Shown here one piece after another: positions 9,629-19,192 of a DNA stretch of 38,743 bases. A program made the translations under genes and the position numbers. Within the stretch, counting starts at the first letter, position 1; each line of letters begins with the position of its first letter. The stretch is taken from positions 1 to 38,743 of the forward strand of contig CANBPJ010000002.1 of the NCBI GenBank assembly GCA_947371415.1. The letters run 5' to 3'. The notes under the pieces were generated by a model that was not told the origin of the DNA, did no database searches, and worked only from the letters and a program-made list of their open reading frames with translations. Source of the stretch: Burkholderiaceae bacterium. Its GTDB lineage: Bacteria; Pseudomonadota; Gammaproteobacteria; Burkholderiales; Burkholderiaceae.

Positions 9629-10416
9629 ACGCTATCGCCCCCATGGCTACCCATATAAGCCTCAACCACTAGGGGGTTGTTTGAAACCTCCTGATAAGAG
9701 CCCTCAGCCAAAACGGAGCCCCGTTGTAGAACGGTAATCCGGTCGGCGATGGAAGAAACCACCTTCATATTGTGCTCCACCATCAAAATGGTTCGGCCTT
9801 TGGAAACCCGATCAATAAGCTCTGTAACACGCTCCACATCCTCGTGCCCCATACCCTGCGTTGGCTCATCCAACAACATCAACTCAGGCTCCATTGCCAT
9901 GGTGGTTGCGATTTCTAACGCTCTTTTGCGACCGTAAGCCAGGTTGAGAGTTTCTTCGTGGGCAAAGTCGGCCAAACCAACCTCACATAAAAGCTCTTCA
10001 GCGCGCTCATTCAGCACATTAAGGGAGTTACCAGACCTCCAAAAATGAAATTCCGTACCCAAACCACGCTGCAGTGCAACACGAACATTTTCTAAAACGC
10101 TTAAGTGTGGAAAAACGGCAGAAATTTGAAATGAGCGAACAACGCCGCGGCGCGCGATTTGGGCCGGTCTCTCTTTGGTGATGTCGAAACCGTTAAACAA
10201 AATTTGGCCGCTGGACGGCTCCAAGAATTTTGTAAGAAGATTAAAGCAGGTTGTTTTGCCAGCGCCATTGGGCCCAATTAGGGCGTGGATAGTTCCCCGA
10301 GCAACATCTAGGTTGACGTCACTTACCGCAGAAAAACCTTTGAACGTTTTTCCAAGGCCAATTGTTTTTAATATTATTTCTTGCAATCTCAAATCCCCAA
10401 ACCCTTTGATGGGCAA
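9625..10416 (-). CDS. livG: ABC transporter ATP-binding protein, LivG family
   Basis: Second cytoplasmic ATPase of the importer and first gene of the operon. It has Walker A GPNGAGKTTCFNLLT, signature NLAYGRKRALEIATTMA in the relaxed LivG form, Walker B LMLLDEPTQGM and switch MVEHNMKVV. The open frame begins with TTG at 10416 (MPIKGFGDLR), but no good ribosome site precedes it. A second TTG at 10386 (LQEIILKTIGLGK) lies 8-10 nt after a GGGGA and matches where LivG proteins normally begin, so the true protein may be 253 rather than 263 residues. Intact P-loop lysine here contrasts with the arginine in LivF. Confidence 0.92.
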   Translation of the reverse strand: MPIKGFGDLRLQEIILKTIGLGKTFKGFSAVSDVNLDVARGTIHALIGPNGAGKTTCFNLLTKFLEPSSGQILFNGFDITKERPAQIARRGVVRSFQISAVFPHLSVLENVRVALQRGLGTEFHFWRSGNSLNVLNERAEELLCEVGLADFAHEETLNLAYGRKRALEIATTMAMEPELMLLDEPTQGMGHEDVERVTELIDRVSKGRTILMVEHNMKVVSSIADRITVLQRGSVLAEGSYQEVSNNPLVVEAYMGSHGGDSV

Positions 10417-10483
10417 GAGTTTGAGAATACTCTAAGAAGGCTTTAGCTAATATAGCGATAACCCTAAAGGCGGAGTGAGCTTA

Positions 10484-10708
10484 TTAGCTTGTCTTGCTAC
10501 TGTTTAAATAATTCTGGATAGCAGATTTGGCAGCTTCATCTAAGACATCCATGGGGACTCTTTGCGAACCCTGAACAATCATGAGCGCATAAGGCTTAGC
10601 AAGCGCCGCCGCCTCTAAGCACAAATGCAGCTCCTCGCCCGAGGCTGGCGATTGGCTGCGCCAATAGTTAATGGCCGCCTCTAATTCTTGAATGGAAATA
10701 AACAGCAT
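10484..10708 (-). CDS. DUF3717 family protein
   Basis: Small 74-residue soluble protein. The sequence ISIQELEAAINYWRSQSP, followed by EELHLCLEAAALAKPYALMI, matches the DUF3717 family, which to my knowledge is found in Burkholderiales and has no assigned function. No signal peptide, membrane helix or metal-binding motif is visible; it seems all-helical. It lies 14 bp downstream of the SET-domain gene and is probably the last gene of the dnaA-dnaN-gyrB-SET-DUF3717 run. The 67-bp gap after it leads to the liv operon on the same strand, where a TATATT at about 10447-10452 (minus strand) could be a -10 box for livG. Confidence 0.78.
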   Translation of the reverse strand: MLFISIQELEAAINYWRSQSPASGEELHLCLEAAALAKPYALMIVQGSQRVPMDVLDEAAKSAIQNYLNSSKTS

Positions 10709-10722
10709 GTTGAATAAGAGAT

Positions 10723-11217
10723 TTACTTCTTATCAAGAGACAACATTGTGCCTCGACATTTTTTAGCACCGCAACGGCACTCATAATCTTTTTTCATTTG
10801 CTTGGTAATACGGCCATCAATCCCAAGGGAGTAGTCATAGAAAAGTTCCTCACCGACCTTGAGATCCCTCTTTGCATAGATAAAAACACGAGGTTCACCA
10901 CCAAAACTATCCTCTTGTGTTTCACAAATTGGCTTGCAAGAGTGATTGATCCAGCGCGCTGCATTGCCGCCATATTTAGCATCAATGCAACGACCATCTT
11001 CCAATGAAAAGTAAAAGGTGTGATTTGGGTCTTTTGGATCATGAGGGTGGCGCTTCTCTGCCAACTTCCAACTAATGCGCTCGCCTTTGTATTCAATAAT
11101 GGCATCACCCTTTTTAATTGGCTTTGCAACAAAGACGCCCTTCCCATGAATAGGGGAGGACTTCACAACAATTCGGGATCGATCAATTTTTGGTGCCACT
11201 AATTTCTTTTTACTCAT
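10723..11217 (-). CDS. SET domain-containing protein (putative protein lysine methyltransferase)
   Basis: SET domains transfer methyl from SAM to lysine side chains. This 164-residue protein is little more than one SET domain: an opening SPIHGKGVFVAKPIKKGDAI, the pseudoknot motif RWINHSCKP (asparagine-histidine-serine-cysteine SAM contact), the catalytic ELFYDYS, and a post-SET zinc-type cysteine cluster C-x-C-x4-C (ECRCGAKKCRG). All key motifs are present, so it is probably active. Bacterial substrates of such proteins are mostly unknown. It starts 6 bp after gyrB, so it should be made together with gyrase B and the replication genes. No function in replication is known to me. Confidence 0.9.
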   Translation of the reverse strand: MSKKKLVAPKIDRSRIVVKSSPIHGKGVFVAKPIKKGDAIIEYKGERISWKLAEKRHPHDPKDPNHTFYFSLEDGRCIDAKYGGNAARWINHSCKPICETQEDSFGGEPRVFIYAKRDLKVGEELFYDYSLGIDGRITKQMKKDYECRCGAKKCRGTMLSLDKK

Positions 11218-11223
11218 AGGAAA

Positions 11224-13728
<2,505 letters not shown>

Positions 13729-13733
13729 CTAAA

Positions 13734-14849
13734 TTAAATACGCATTGGCATCACAACATACTTGAAGTCTTCAGAACCGGGTAGGGTAATCACCGCGCTA
13801 CTATTTGCATCACCCAAACTAATTTGAATTTTTTCGTTCTTCAGGTTTGATAAAACATCTAACAAGTAGCTGACGTTGAAACCAATCTCGACGGCATCAC
13901 CACTATATTCAGTTTCAATCTCCTCTTGAGCCTCTTCTTGCTCAGCGTTGGTTGATTGAACGGTAATTCGATTGGGTGACAGAGAAAAGCGTACACCCTT
14001 AAATTTATCTGTGGTCAAAATAGCTGCACGCTGTAAAGCGGACTGCAAAGCATCACGACCAACCACCAAGGAGTTTTTGTGCCCCTTAGGTATCACTCTT
14101 TGGAAATCGGGAAATTTACCCTCAACCAATTTTGAGATTAACTCAATATCTCCAAAAGTAAACTTCACTTGATTTGAGGTCAGGCTCATCTCAAGAATTT
14201 CATCTGAATCCCCAAGTAAGTGCTGGCACTCAAGAATAGTTTTGCGCGGAATAATGATTTCCTGCCTCTGTCCAGAGCCTATAGGAGCCTCTGCCAGCTC
14301 AACCTGAGAATAGGCTAAACGGTGACCATCTGTAGCCACTGCAATCACTTGCTTGCCCTCTACAACCAACAACATACCATTGAGGTAATACCGAATGTCT
14401 TGTTGCGCCATTGCAAAGTGGACTTGCCCCACTAGTTGACGAAAACTTTTTTGAGTCATTTTCCAGTTGGCAGTAACCTCACCAACACTTTGCATCACCG
14501 GAAACTCTGTTGCCGATAAGGTTTGCAAAGAAAAGCGGCTTTTGCCACTTTGTACAACCATTTTATTGTCTTTAAGGTTAAGCGCCACCGGACCTTCCGG
14601 TAAAGCGCGCAATATATCAAGTAGCTTTCTTGCAGCTACCGTAGTCGTGATGTCTTCAGATCCAACCCCAAAACTTGCGTTAGTGGTAATTTGAATTTCA
14701 ATATCAGTAGATACGAATGACACTTTGTCGCCCTGCTTCTTGAATAACAAATTTGCCAAAATGGGTAATGTGTGTCGACGCTCAACAATGCCACTAACAA
14801 CCTGAAGTGGTTTTAACAAACTGTCACGTGAAGTGTTTACGAGTTGCAT
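13734..14849 (-). CDS. dnaN: DNA polymerase III subunit beta (sliding clamp)
   Basis: Ring-shaped clamp that tethers DNA polymerase III. The 371 residues match the usual length; recognisable pieces are the N-terminal LLKPLQVVSGIVERRHTLPI, the domain 2 segment RYYLNGMLLVV and the C-terminal end YVVMPMRI, which forms part of the peptide-binding pocket. An AAGGA precedes the ATG by about 10 nt. The gene follows the putative oriC, which separates it from dnaA by 265 bp, an unusually wide gap that carries many DnaA boxes. Confidence 0.98.
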   Translation of the reverse strand: MQLVNTSRDSLLKPLQVVSGIVERRHTLPILANLLFKKQGDKVSFVSTDIEIQITTNASFGVGSEDITTTVAARKLLDILRALPEGPVALNLKDNKMVVQSGKSRFSLQTLSATEFPVMQSVGEVTANWKMTQKSFRQLVGQVHFAMAQQDIRYYLNGMLLVVEGKQVIAVATDGHRLAYSQVELAEAPIGSGQRQEIIIPRKTILECQHLLGDSDEILEMSLTSNQVKFTFGDIELISKLVEGKFPDFQRVIPKGHKNSLVVGRDALQSALQRAAILTTDKFKGVRFSLSPNRITVQSTNAEQEEAQEEIETEYSGDAVEIGFNVSYLLDVLSNLKNEKIQISLGDANSSAVITLPGSEDFKYVVMPMRI

Positions 14850-15114
14850 TGCTTTTAAATCCTTGTATATATCTTATTAGTAGTAGTAATAAGGCTCGTT
14901 ATTTCGGTGGATAACTCAAAAACCGTATATAAAACAACCCATTAGAACCAAAAAAACCTGTGGAAAACTTTTGTATAAACCCTGCACAAATATTGGATAA
15001 CTTTTTATCAACACCCTATTTTTGCATGAAGAGCAAGCTTTCCACAATTTATCCACACACTATCCCCAAAGTTATCCATTGGGCTATCCACAACCTTATC
15101 CACAGGCCAAAAAC
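14850..15114. other. oriC: Putative chromosomal origin oriC between dnaA and dnaN
   Basis: This 265-bp non-coding gap is AT-rich and dense in DnaA boxes. Perfect TTATCCACA boxes lie at 15049-15057 and 15096-15104. One-mismatch boxes are CTATCCACA at 15084-15092, TTATCAACA at 15005-15013 and, on the minus strand, TTATCCACC at 14906-14914. Weaker copies occur at 14959-14967, 14992-15000, 15038-15046 and 15072-15080. The dnaN side holds a DnaA-trio run and AT-rich DNA suited to unwinding. Most genes to its left run leftward and most genes to its right run rightward, as expected around an origin. Confidence 0.88.
14878..14898 (+). other. DnaA-trio run with GC-rich hexamer (unwinding element)
   Basis: Five consecutive trinucleotides TAG-TAG-TAG-TAA-TAA (14878-14892) are followed by GGCTCG (14893-14898) and, 7 bp on, by a DnaA box-like GGTGGATAA (14906-14914). 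This order, trios then GC cluster then box reading 5' to 3', is the one described for the basal unwinding system of bacterial origins, where the DnaA filament spreads 3' to 5' from the box over the trios. It marks the likely melting site and strand. Confidence 0.7.
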
Positions 15115-16539
15115 CTAAGATTTGAGGGTTTGCTCAATAACGTGGATTTCATGGTTCAACTGGCCATCATGCGAGCGCTCTTCCCCAATCTTCCTAACCG
15201 CATGTAAAACAGTGGTGTGGTCGCGCCCCCCAAACAGCTCCCCAATCTCGGGTAGGCTTTTTTGAGTCAACTCTTTAGCCATAAACATCGCAATTTGACG
15301 TGGACGAGCAATATTTGCAGGGCGTTTTTTGGAGTACATATCAGCAACCTTGATGCTATAAAAGTCTGCCACGGCCTTTTGAATGTTTTCCACTGAAATC
15401 TGACGATTTTGTATAGAAAGAAGGTCTTTAAGCGCTATACGAGCCACATCAATCGTGACCTCTTTCCCGTGAAAGCGCACAAAAGCCAAAATCTTTCGGA
15501 GTGCGCCCTCCAATTCCCTCACATTAGATCTGAGGTGCTTGGCCACAAAGAAGGCAACATCCTCACTCATGGGGATACCTTCGCTTAAGGCCTTTTTCAT
15601 CAAAATGGCGACTCGCATCTCAAGCTCGGGGGGCTCAATAGCAACGGTTAAGCCCGAGTCAAACCTTGAAATAAGTCGATCATCAATGCCCGCCATCTCC
15701 TTCGGGTAGGTATCGCTCGTAATGATGACTTGAGCCTTATTGCCTAGGAGGGCCTCAAAAGCGTAGAAAAACTCTTCCTGGGTCCTGGATTTACCGCTAA
15801 AAAATTGAATATCGTCAATCAGTAGGAGGTCTAGTGAGTGGTAGTAGCGTTTAAAGCGATCAAACGCTTTTTGTTGATAAGCCCTAACCACATCCGAAAC
15901 ATACTGCTCCGCATGGATGTAGCGGATCCGCGCATTAGGCTTTTCCTTTAAGAGGTGGTTGCCAATTGCATGGATTAGGTGGGTTTTACCTAAACCTACC
16001 CCGCCATATAAAAACATGGGGTTATAGGAGGTGCCTGGATTGTGAGCAACCTGAATTGAGGCAGCCCTAGCCAATTGGTTGGCTTTACCAGTTACAAAAG
16101 TTTCAAAAGTAAGGTTTGGGTTGAGTTTCGAGTGGTCCTCAATTTCAAACGCTTGCTCCTCTGTTGATGTGCTGTCCGGACTAATAAGCGCCTCTTGGGG
16201 CTCGGGCCCCTCTTGAGGCGCACCAAGCTCTGGGGTTGAGGTGCCTGCGCCATCAACATTCAGTACAAAACTTAAGGTAACTGAGTGACCAAAATATTGG
16301 TCTGCCATCTCCTGAAAGCGGTCAGCAAAGGTTTTCTTAATCCAGTCTAGCTTGAATCTATTTGGGGCTCCAACAACGAGTGATTGCTCACTTTCATCAT
16401 AAGAAACCAAGCTTAGTGGCTGTATCCAGGTTTTAAATTGTTGGGGGGATAACTCTCGAGCTAGCATGCCAAGGGCGCCATCCCAAAACCCTAGTGGGCT
16501 AAGTGAATTCAATGTGGGGGGATTCTGTAAGTTGCTCAT
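15115..16539 (-). CDS. dnaA: Chromosomal replication initiator DnaA
   Basis: AAA+ ATPase that binds DnaA boxes and opens the origin. The chosen ATG at 16539 ([13 protein letters not shown]) gives 474 residues. The open frame extends 15 codons further to a TTG at 16584, but that stretch includes a perfect DnaA box and a Shine-Dalgarno-poor start, so I reject it. Domain I ([20 protein letters not shown]) is followed by an acidic, proline-rich linker, Walker [11 protein letters not shown] (about residues 179-188), Walker [11 protein letters not shown], and the domain IV DNA-binding signature [14 protein letters not shown]. DnaA boxes flank both ends of the gene, pointing to autoregulation and origin function. 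Confidence 0.98.
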   Translation of the reverse strand: MSNLQNPPTLNSLSPLGFWDGALGMLARELSPQQFKTWIQPLSLVSYDESEQSLVVGAPNRFKLDWIKKTFADRFQEMADQYFGHSVTLSFVLNVDGAGTSTPELGAPQEGPEPQEALISPDSTSTEEQAFEIEDHSKLNPNLTFETFVTGKANQLARAASIQVAHNPGTSYNPMFLYGGVGLGKTHLIHAIGNHLLKEKPNARIRYIHAEQYVSDVVRAYQQKAFDRFKRYYHSLDLLLIDDIQFFSGKSRTQEEFFYAFEALLGNKAQVIITSDTYPKEMAGIDDRLISRFDSGLTVAIEPPELEMRVAILMKKALSEGIPMSEDVAFFVAKHLRSNVRELEGALRKILAFVRFHGKEVTIDVARIALKDLLSIQNRQISVENIQKAVADFYSIKVADMYSKKRPANIARPRQIAMFMAKELTQKSLPEIGELFGGRDHTTVLHAVRKIGEERSHDGQLNHEIHVIEQTLKS

Positions 16540-16761
16540 ATTTTTGGAGGATCCATTGTAGCGATCCCATAAAGTTATCCACAAGTTAGAAAATCGTGGA
16601 AAACCTGTGGATAACTTGTGTATAAAACCAAAAAACCCAACTAAATTAAGGGTTTATTGATTATTCACCCACAAAATAGAGAAAAATACCTATATATTCT
16701 TCTATAGCGGTTGACCTTTTGCCATCCAACAAGGAAAATACTGGGTTTTGCAGGATGAATC
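16540..16761. promoter_or_regulatory. dnaA-rpmH divergent regulatory region with DnaA boxes
   Basis: This 222-bp gap separates divergent dnaA and rpmH. It holds a perfect DnaA box at 16575-16583 (plus strand) and, on the minus strand, a perfect one at 16606-16614 and TTATACACA at 16617-16625; TTATTCACC at 16661-16669 is weaker. A minus-strand promoter candidate for dnaA is TTGGAT (about 16730-16725), 17 bp, then TATAGA. DnaA bound at the boxes downstream of it would repress dnaA, as in many bacteria (inference). The region could also be a second part of a bipartite origin. Confidence 0.75.
16711..16739 (+). promoter_or_regulatory. Candidate promoter of rpmH operon
   Basis: TTGACC (16711-16716), a 17-bp spacer and GAAAAT (16734-16739) fit a sigma-70 promoter with a good -35 and a moderate -10. 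The start would lie near 16746, leaving a leader of about 16 nt that carries the AGGA ribosome site at 16752-16755 before the rpmH ATG. Confidence 0.45.
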
Positions 16762-16896
16762 ATGAAAAGAACATACCAACCCTCAGTAACACGTCGTAAA
16801 CGCACTCACGGATTTCGTATTCGTATGAAAACTAAGAGTGGGCGCGCAGTATTAAATGCACGTCGCGCTAAAGGCCGCAAACGTCTGGCTGTTTAA
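16762..16896 (+). CDS. rpmH: 50S ribosomal protein L34
   Basis: Very small basic protein of the large ribosomal subunit. The 44 codons read [20 protein letters not shown] and end GRKRLAV, an almost invariant L34 sequence. AGGA lies 6 nt before the ATG. It is the first gene of rpmH-rnpA-yidD-yidC-mnmE, divergent from dnaA, the standard arrangement next to bacterial origins. Confidence 0.98.
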
Positions 16897-16904
16897 TTTA
16901 GCAG

Positions 16905-17222
16905 TTGAACAGCGCCAGGATTTCTGAGTTACTAAAAACACGCCCCAAGACAAGTTTGTATTGGGGTCTGTATTTGGCATCTTCAGATCAGGGCGCGAAA
17001 CCAGATTTAGGTATTGCGGTAGCTAAAAAATTAGCTAAGCGTGCGGTAGATCGCAACCAATTGAAGCGCATGATCCGTGAAATGGTCCGAAGCGCTCAAG
17101 CCTCAACCCTCAACAGCGATGTTGTAGTGAAGCTGAAAAAACCAATTGGTCGCGAAACCCGCGGCAGACTCAGAAGAAAAGAAAAAGAAGTTCTGCGAAC
17201 TCAGATTGCAGGGCTAATTTAA
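16905..17222 (+). CDS. rnpA: Ribonuclease P protein component
   Basis: Protein subunit of RNase P, which helps the catalytic RNA trim tRNA 5' ends. The 105-residue protein keeps the RNR-type signature RAVDRNQLKRMIREMVR and the central strand LGIAVAKKLAKRAV. The N-terminus (MNSARISELLKTRPKT) is shorter than usual: many homologues begin with a further 10 or so basic residues. The only start available is TTG at 16905, because an in-frame TAG lies two codons before it, and no ribosome site is visible. Re-initiation by ribosomes ending rpmH 9 bp upstream is likely. Confidence 0.93.
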   Translation: MNSARISELLKTRPKTSLYWGLYLASSDQGAKPDLGIAVAKKLAKRAVDRNQLKRMIREMVRSAQASTLNSDVVVKLKKPIGRETRGRLRRKEKEVLRTQIAGLI

Positions 17223-17223
17223 C

Positions 17224-17463
17224 GTGCGCCTTTTAAACAAGATAGCCATAAAGCTTGTGAGACTCTATCAAGTAGCGCTCAGCCCTTTTGTCGGCATGCA
17301 TTGCAAGTTTGCACCCTCCTGCTCTCAATACGCCTGCGACTGCTTTGCTAACTATGGATTTTTCAAAAGTGTTGGGCTAATGGTGTGGCGCATCTTGCGT
17401 TGCAATCCTTGGTCACAAGGCGGTCATGACCCTGCAGTAAAACCAAGATCTCATCATTATTAA
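17224..17463 (+). CDS. yidD: Membrane protein insertion efficiency factor YidD
   Basis: Small membrane-associated protein that assists YidC-dependent insertion. The 79 residues contain the family signature CKFAPSCSQYACDCF with its cysteines, and the later ILRCNPWSQGGHDPAV. A short amphipathic N-terminal helix (LLNKIAIKLVRLYQVAL) is present. The start is GTG at 17224, one base past the rnpA stop, so the two are coupled. yidC follows after 4 bp. This order is standard near origins. Confidence 0.96.
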   Translation: MRLLNKIAIKLVRLYQVALSPFVGMHCKFAPSCSQYACDCFANYGFFKSVGLMVWRILRCNPWSQGGHDPAVKPRSHHY

Positions 17464-17467
17464 GTGA

Positions 17468-19153
17468 ATGCAAATGGACTTTAAAAAAACAATTCTTTGG
17501 GCGGTCTTCTCCATGTCAGGCCTCATGTTGTACAACAACTGGCAGGTCCACGAAGGCAAACCATCGATGTTTGGTGGAAGCGCTACAAGTAGTGTTGTGG
17601 CGGCCGATAAGGCACCAGCAAGCAAGGCAGACGTTCCATCGCCCGTACAAAATCCAAGCATTCAAGCGCCGAATCAAATTCCTGCTGTTGCTACTACAGG
17701 CGCAATAGAAACAGCAGAAAAATTTGTATTGCAAAACGATGTGTTGATCTTAGAAATCAGCGCTAATGGCGCCAACATTATTGATGCGAAGCTGCCAAAG
17801 CAACTGACTGCAGAAAAAAAACCAGTTGAGCTGTTTCAATATGCACCAAACCATAAATATTTTGCGCGCTCTGGTTTGGTTGCTTTAGGTAATGCAGATC
17901 TACCAAATCACACCAGCACATTTAAGTTGGTCCAATCTGGCAAGGATGGATCTGGAAAACCTTTTATTGTTCTGGCTAGCGAGCGCAACGGCGTAAAGCT
18001 GGAGAAGACATTTGTCTTAAGTCCAGGTAGTTATGTTGTTGATGTTGGGCACCGCATTACACAAAGCGCCGCTAATGCAGCGCCACTGGTTCTCTACACT
18101 GAGATCGTTCGAGACGCTTCCCAGGAACAAAAAATTGGCCCATTTGGCGGGGCATTTTCTGCAAGTACATTTACAGGCCCTGCTACTTACACAGAAAAAG
18201 AAAAATTCAATAAGCTGGAATTCACAGCTATTGATAAAAACAAAATTACTATCCCAACACAAGTGCCAGCTGGAGATCCTGCTTGGATTGCCATGGTGCA
18301 ACATTATTTTGCAAGCGCCTGGATTCCTGGTGACAAAACTGCGCGCGACATCTATGCGGGTCGGATTGACAACAATCTGTATCGCATTGGGATGCAAACA
18401 CCCTTAGGTGTAGTTGCTCCAGGAACTACTGTGGTTGAAAAGGCCAGGCTATTCGTTGGTCCACAAGAAGAAAGTGTTTTGGAGACGATTGCCCCCGGGT
18501 TTGCTTTATTAAAAGACTATGGCTATCTCACCATTCTTGCTAAACCCATTTTTTGGTTGCTAGAGAATATTCATGCATACGTAGGTAATTGGGGTTGGTC
18601 AATTATTCTCCTGACCATTTTGATTAAGTTGGTGTTCTTCCCACTGTCTGCAGCAAGCTACAAGTCAATGGCGCGCATGAAAGAAGTCCAGCCACGACTG
18701 CTTGCCATGAAAGAGCAGTACAAGGGTGAGCCGCAAAAACTAAACCAGGCAATGATGGAGATGTATCGCAAGGAAAAAATTAATCCTCTGGGCGGATGTT
18801 TGCCTGTAGTGATTCAGATTCCTGTGTTTATCTCGTTATATTGGGTATTACTTTCTTCTGTAGAAATGCGTGGTGCGCCTTGGATTTTGTGGATCCAGGA
18901 TCTATCGATTCCAGACCCATACTATATTTTGCCAATCATCATGGCTGCTTCCATGTTTGTGCAAACCAAACTAAACCCAACGCCACCTGATCCAATTCAG
19001 GCAAAGGTCATGATGTACATGCCACTCGTATTCTCCGTCATGTTCTTCTTCTTCCCTGCCGGCTTAGTTTTGTACTGGGTTGTGAATAACTTGCTATCCA
19101 TTGCCCAGCAGTGGCAAATTAATCAAATGTTCGGAAAAAAACCAGCTAAATAA
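17468..19153 (+). CDS. yidC: Membrane protein insertase YidC
   Basis: Inner-membrane insertase of the Oxa1/YidC family, acting alone or with SecYEG. The 561 residues start with one membrane helix (TILWAVFSMSGLMLYNNW), then a large periplasmic beta-domain (roughly residues 80-340), then the conserved core of five helices. Core signatures are WGWSIILLTILIKLVFFPL (carrying the helix with the family's positively charged groove residue), the cytoplasmic coiled segment with KEQYKGEPQKLNQAMMEMY, and NPLGGCLPVVIQIPVFISLY. Start is ATG at 17468; an alternative ATG two codons later is equally possible. Confidence 0.98.
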   Translation: MQMDFKKTILWAVFSMSGLMLYNNWQVHEGKPSMFGGSATSSVVAADKAPASKADVPSPVQNPSIQAPNQIPAVATTGAIETAEKFVLQNDVLILEISANGANIIDAKLPKQLTAEKKPVELFQYAPNHKYFARSGLVALGNADLPNHTSTFKLVQSGKDGSGKPFIVLASERNGVKLEKTFVLSPGSYVVDVGHRITQSAANAAPLVLYTEIVRDASQEQKIGPFGGAFSASTFTGPATYTEKEKFNKLEFTAIDKNKITIPTQVPAGDPAWIAMVQHYFASAWIPGDKTARDIYAGRIDNNLYRIGMQTPLGVVAPGTTVVEKARLFVGPQEESVLETIAPGFALLKDYGYLTILAKPIFWLLENIHAYVGNWGWSIILLTILIKLVFFPLSAASYKSMARMKEVQPRLLAMKEQYKGEPQKLNQAMMEMYRKEKINPLGGCLPVVIQIPVFISLYWVLLSSVEMRGAPWILWIQDLSIPDPYYILPIIMAASMFVQTKLNPTPPDPIQAKVMMYMPLVFSVMFFFFPAGLVLYWVVNNLLSIAQQWQINQMFGKKPAK

Positions 19154-19192
19154 AGCCTTGGCTGGTTAGACATCTATAGGGGGGCATCTGCA

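Noticed and set aside
14824-14832. TCACGTGAA near the dnaN start as a third parS
   Set aside because: Only the 9-bp core matches; the flanks agree at one of seven positions, so ParB binding is unlikely.
15022-15207. Plus-strand frame with repeated Tyr-Pro-Gln residues
   Set aside because: It is a by-product of clustered TTATCCACA-type DnaA boxes read in one frame and of the antisense of the dnaA 3' end. No ribosome site or codon character of a gene.
16540-16584. N-terminal extension of dnaA to a TTG start
   Set aside because: The extra 15 codons contain a perfect DnaA box and precede the normal MSNLQ-type start; regulatory DNA is the better reading.
18017-18407. Two frames of about 125 codons on both strands inside yidC
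   Set aside because: They overlap the periplasmic domain of yidC and carry no signals or motifs of their own.
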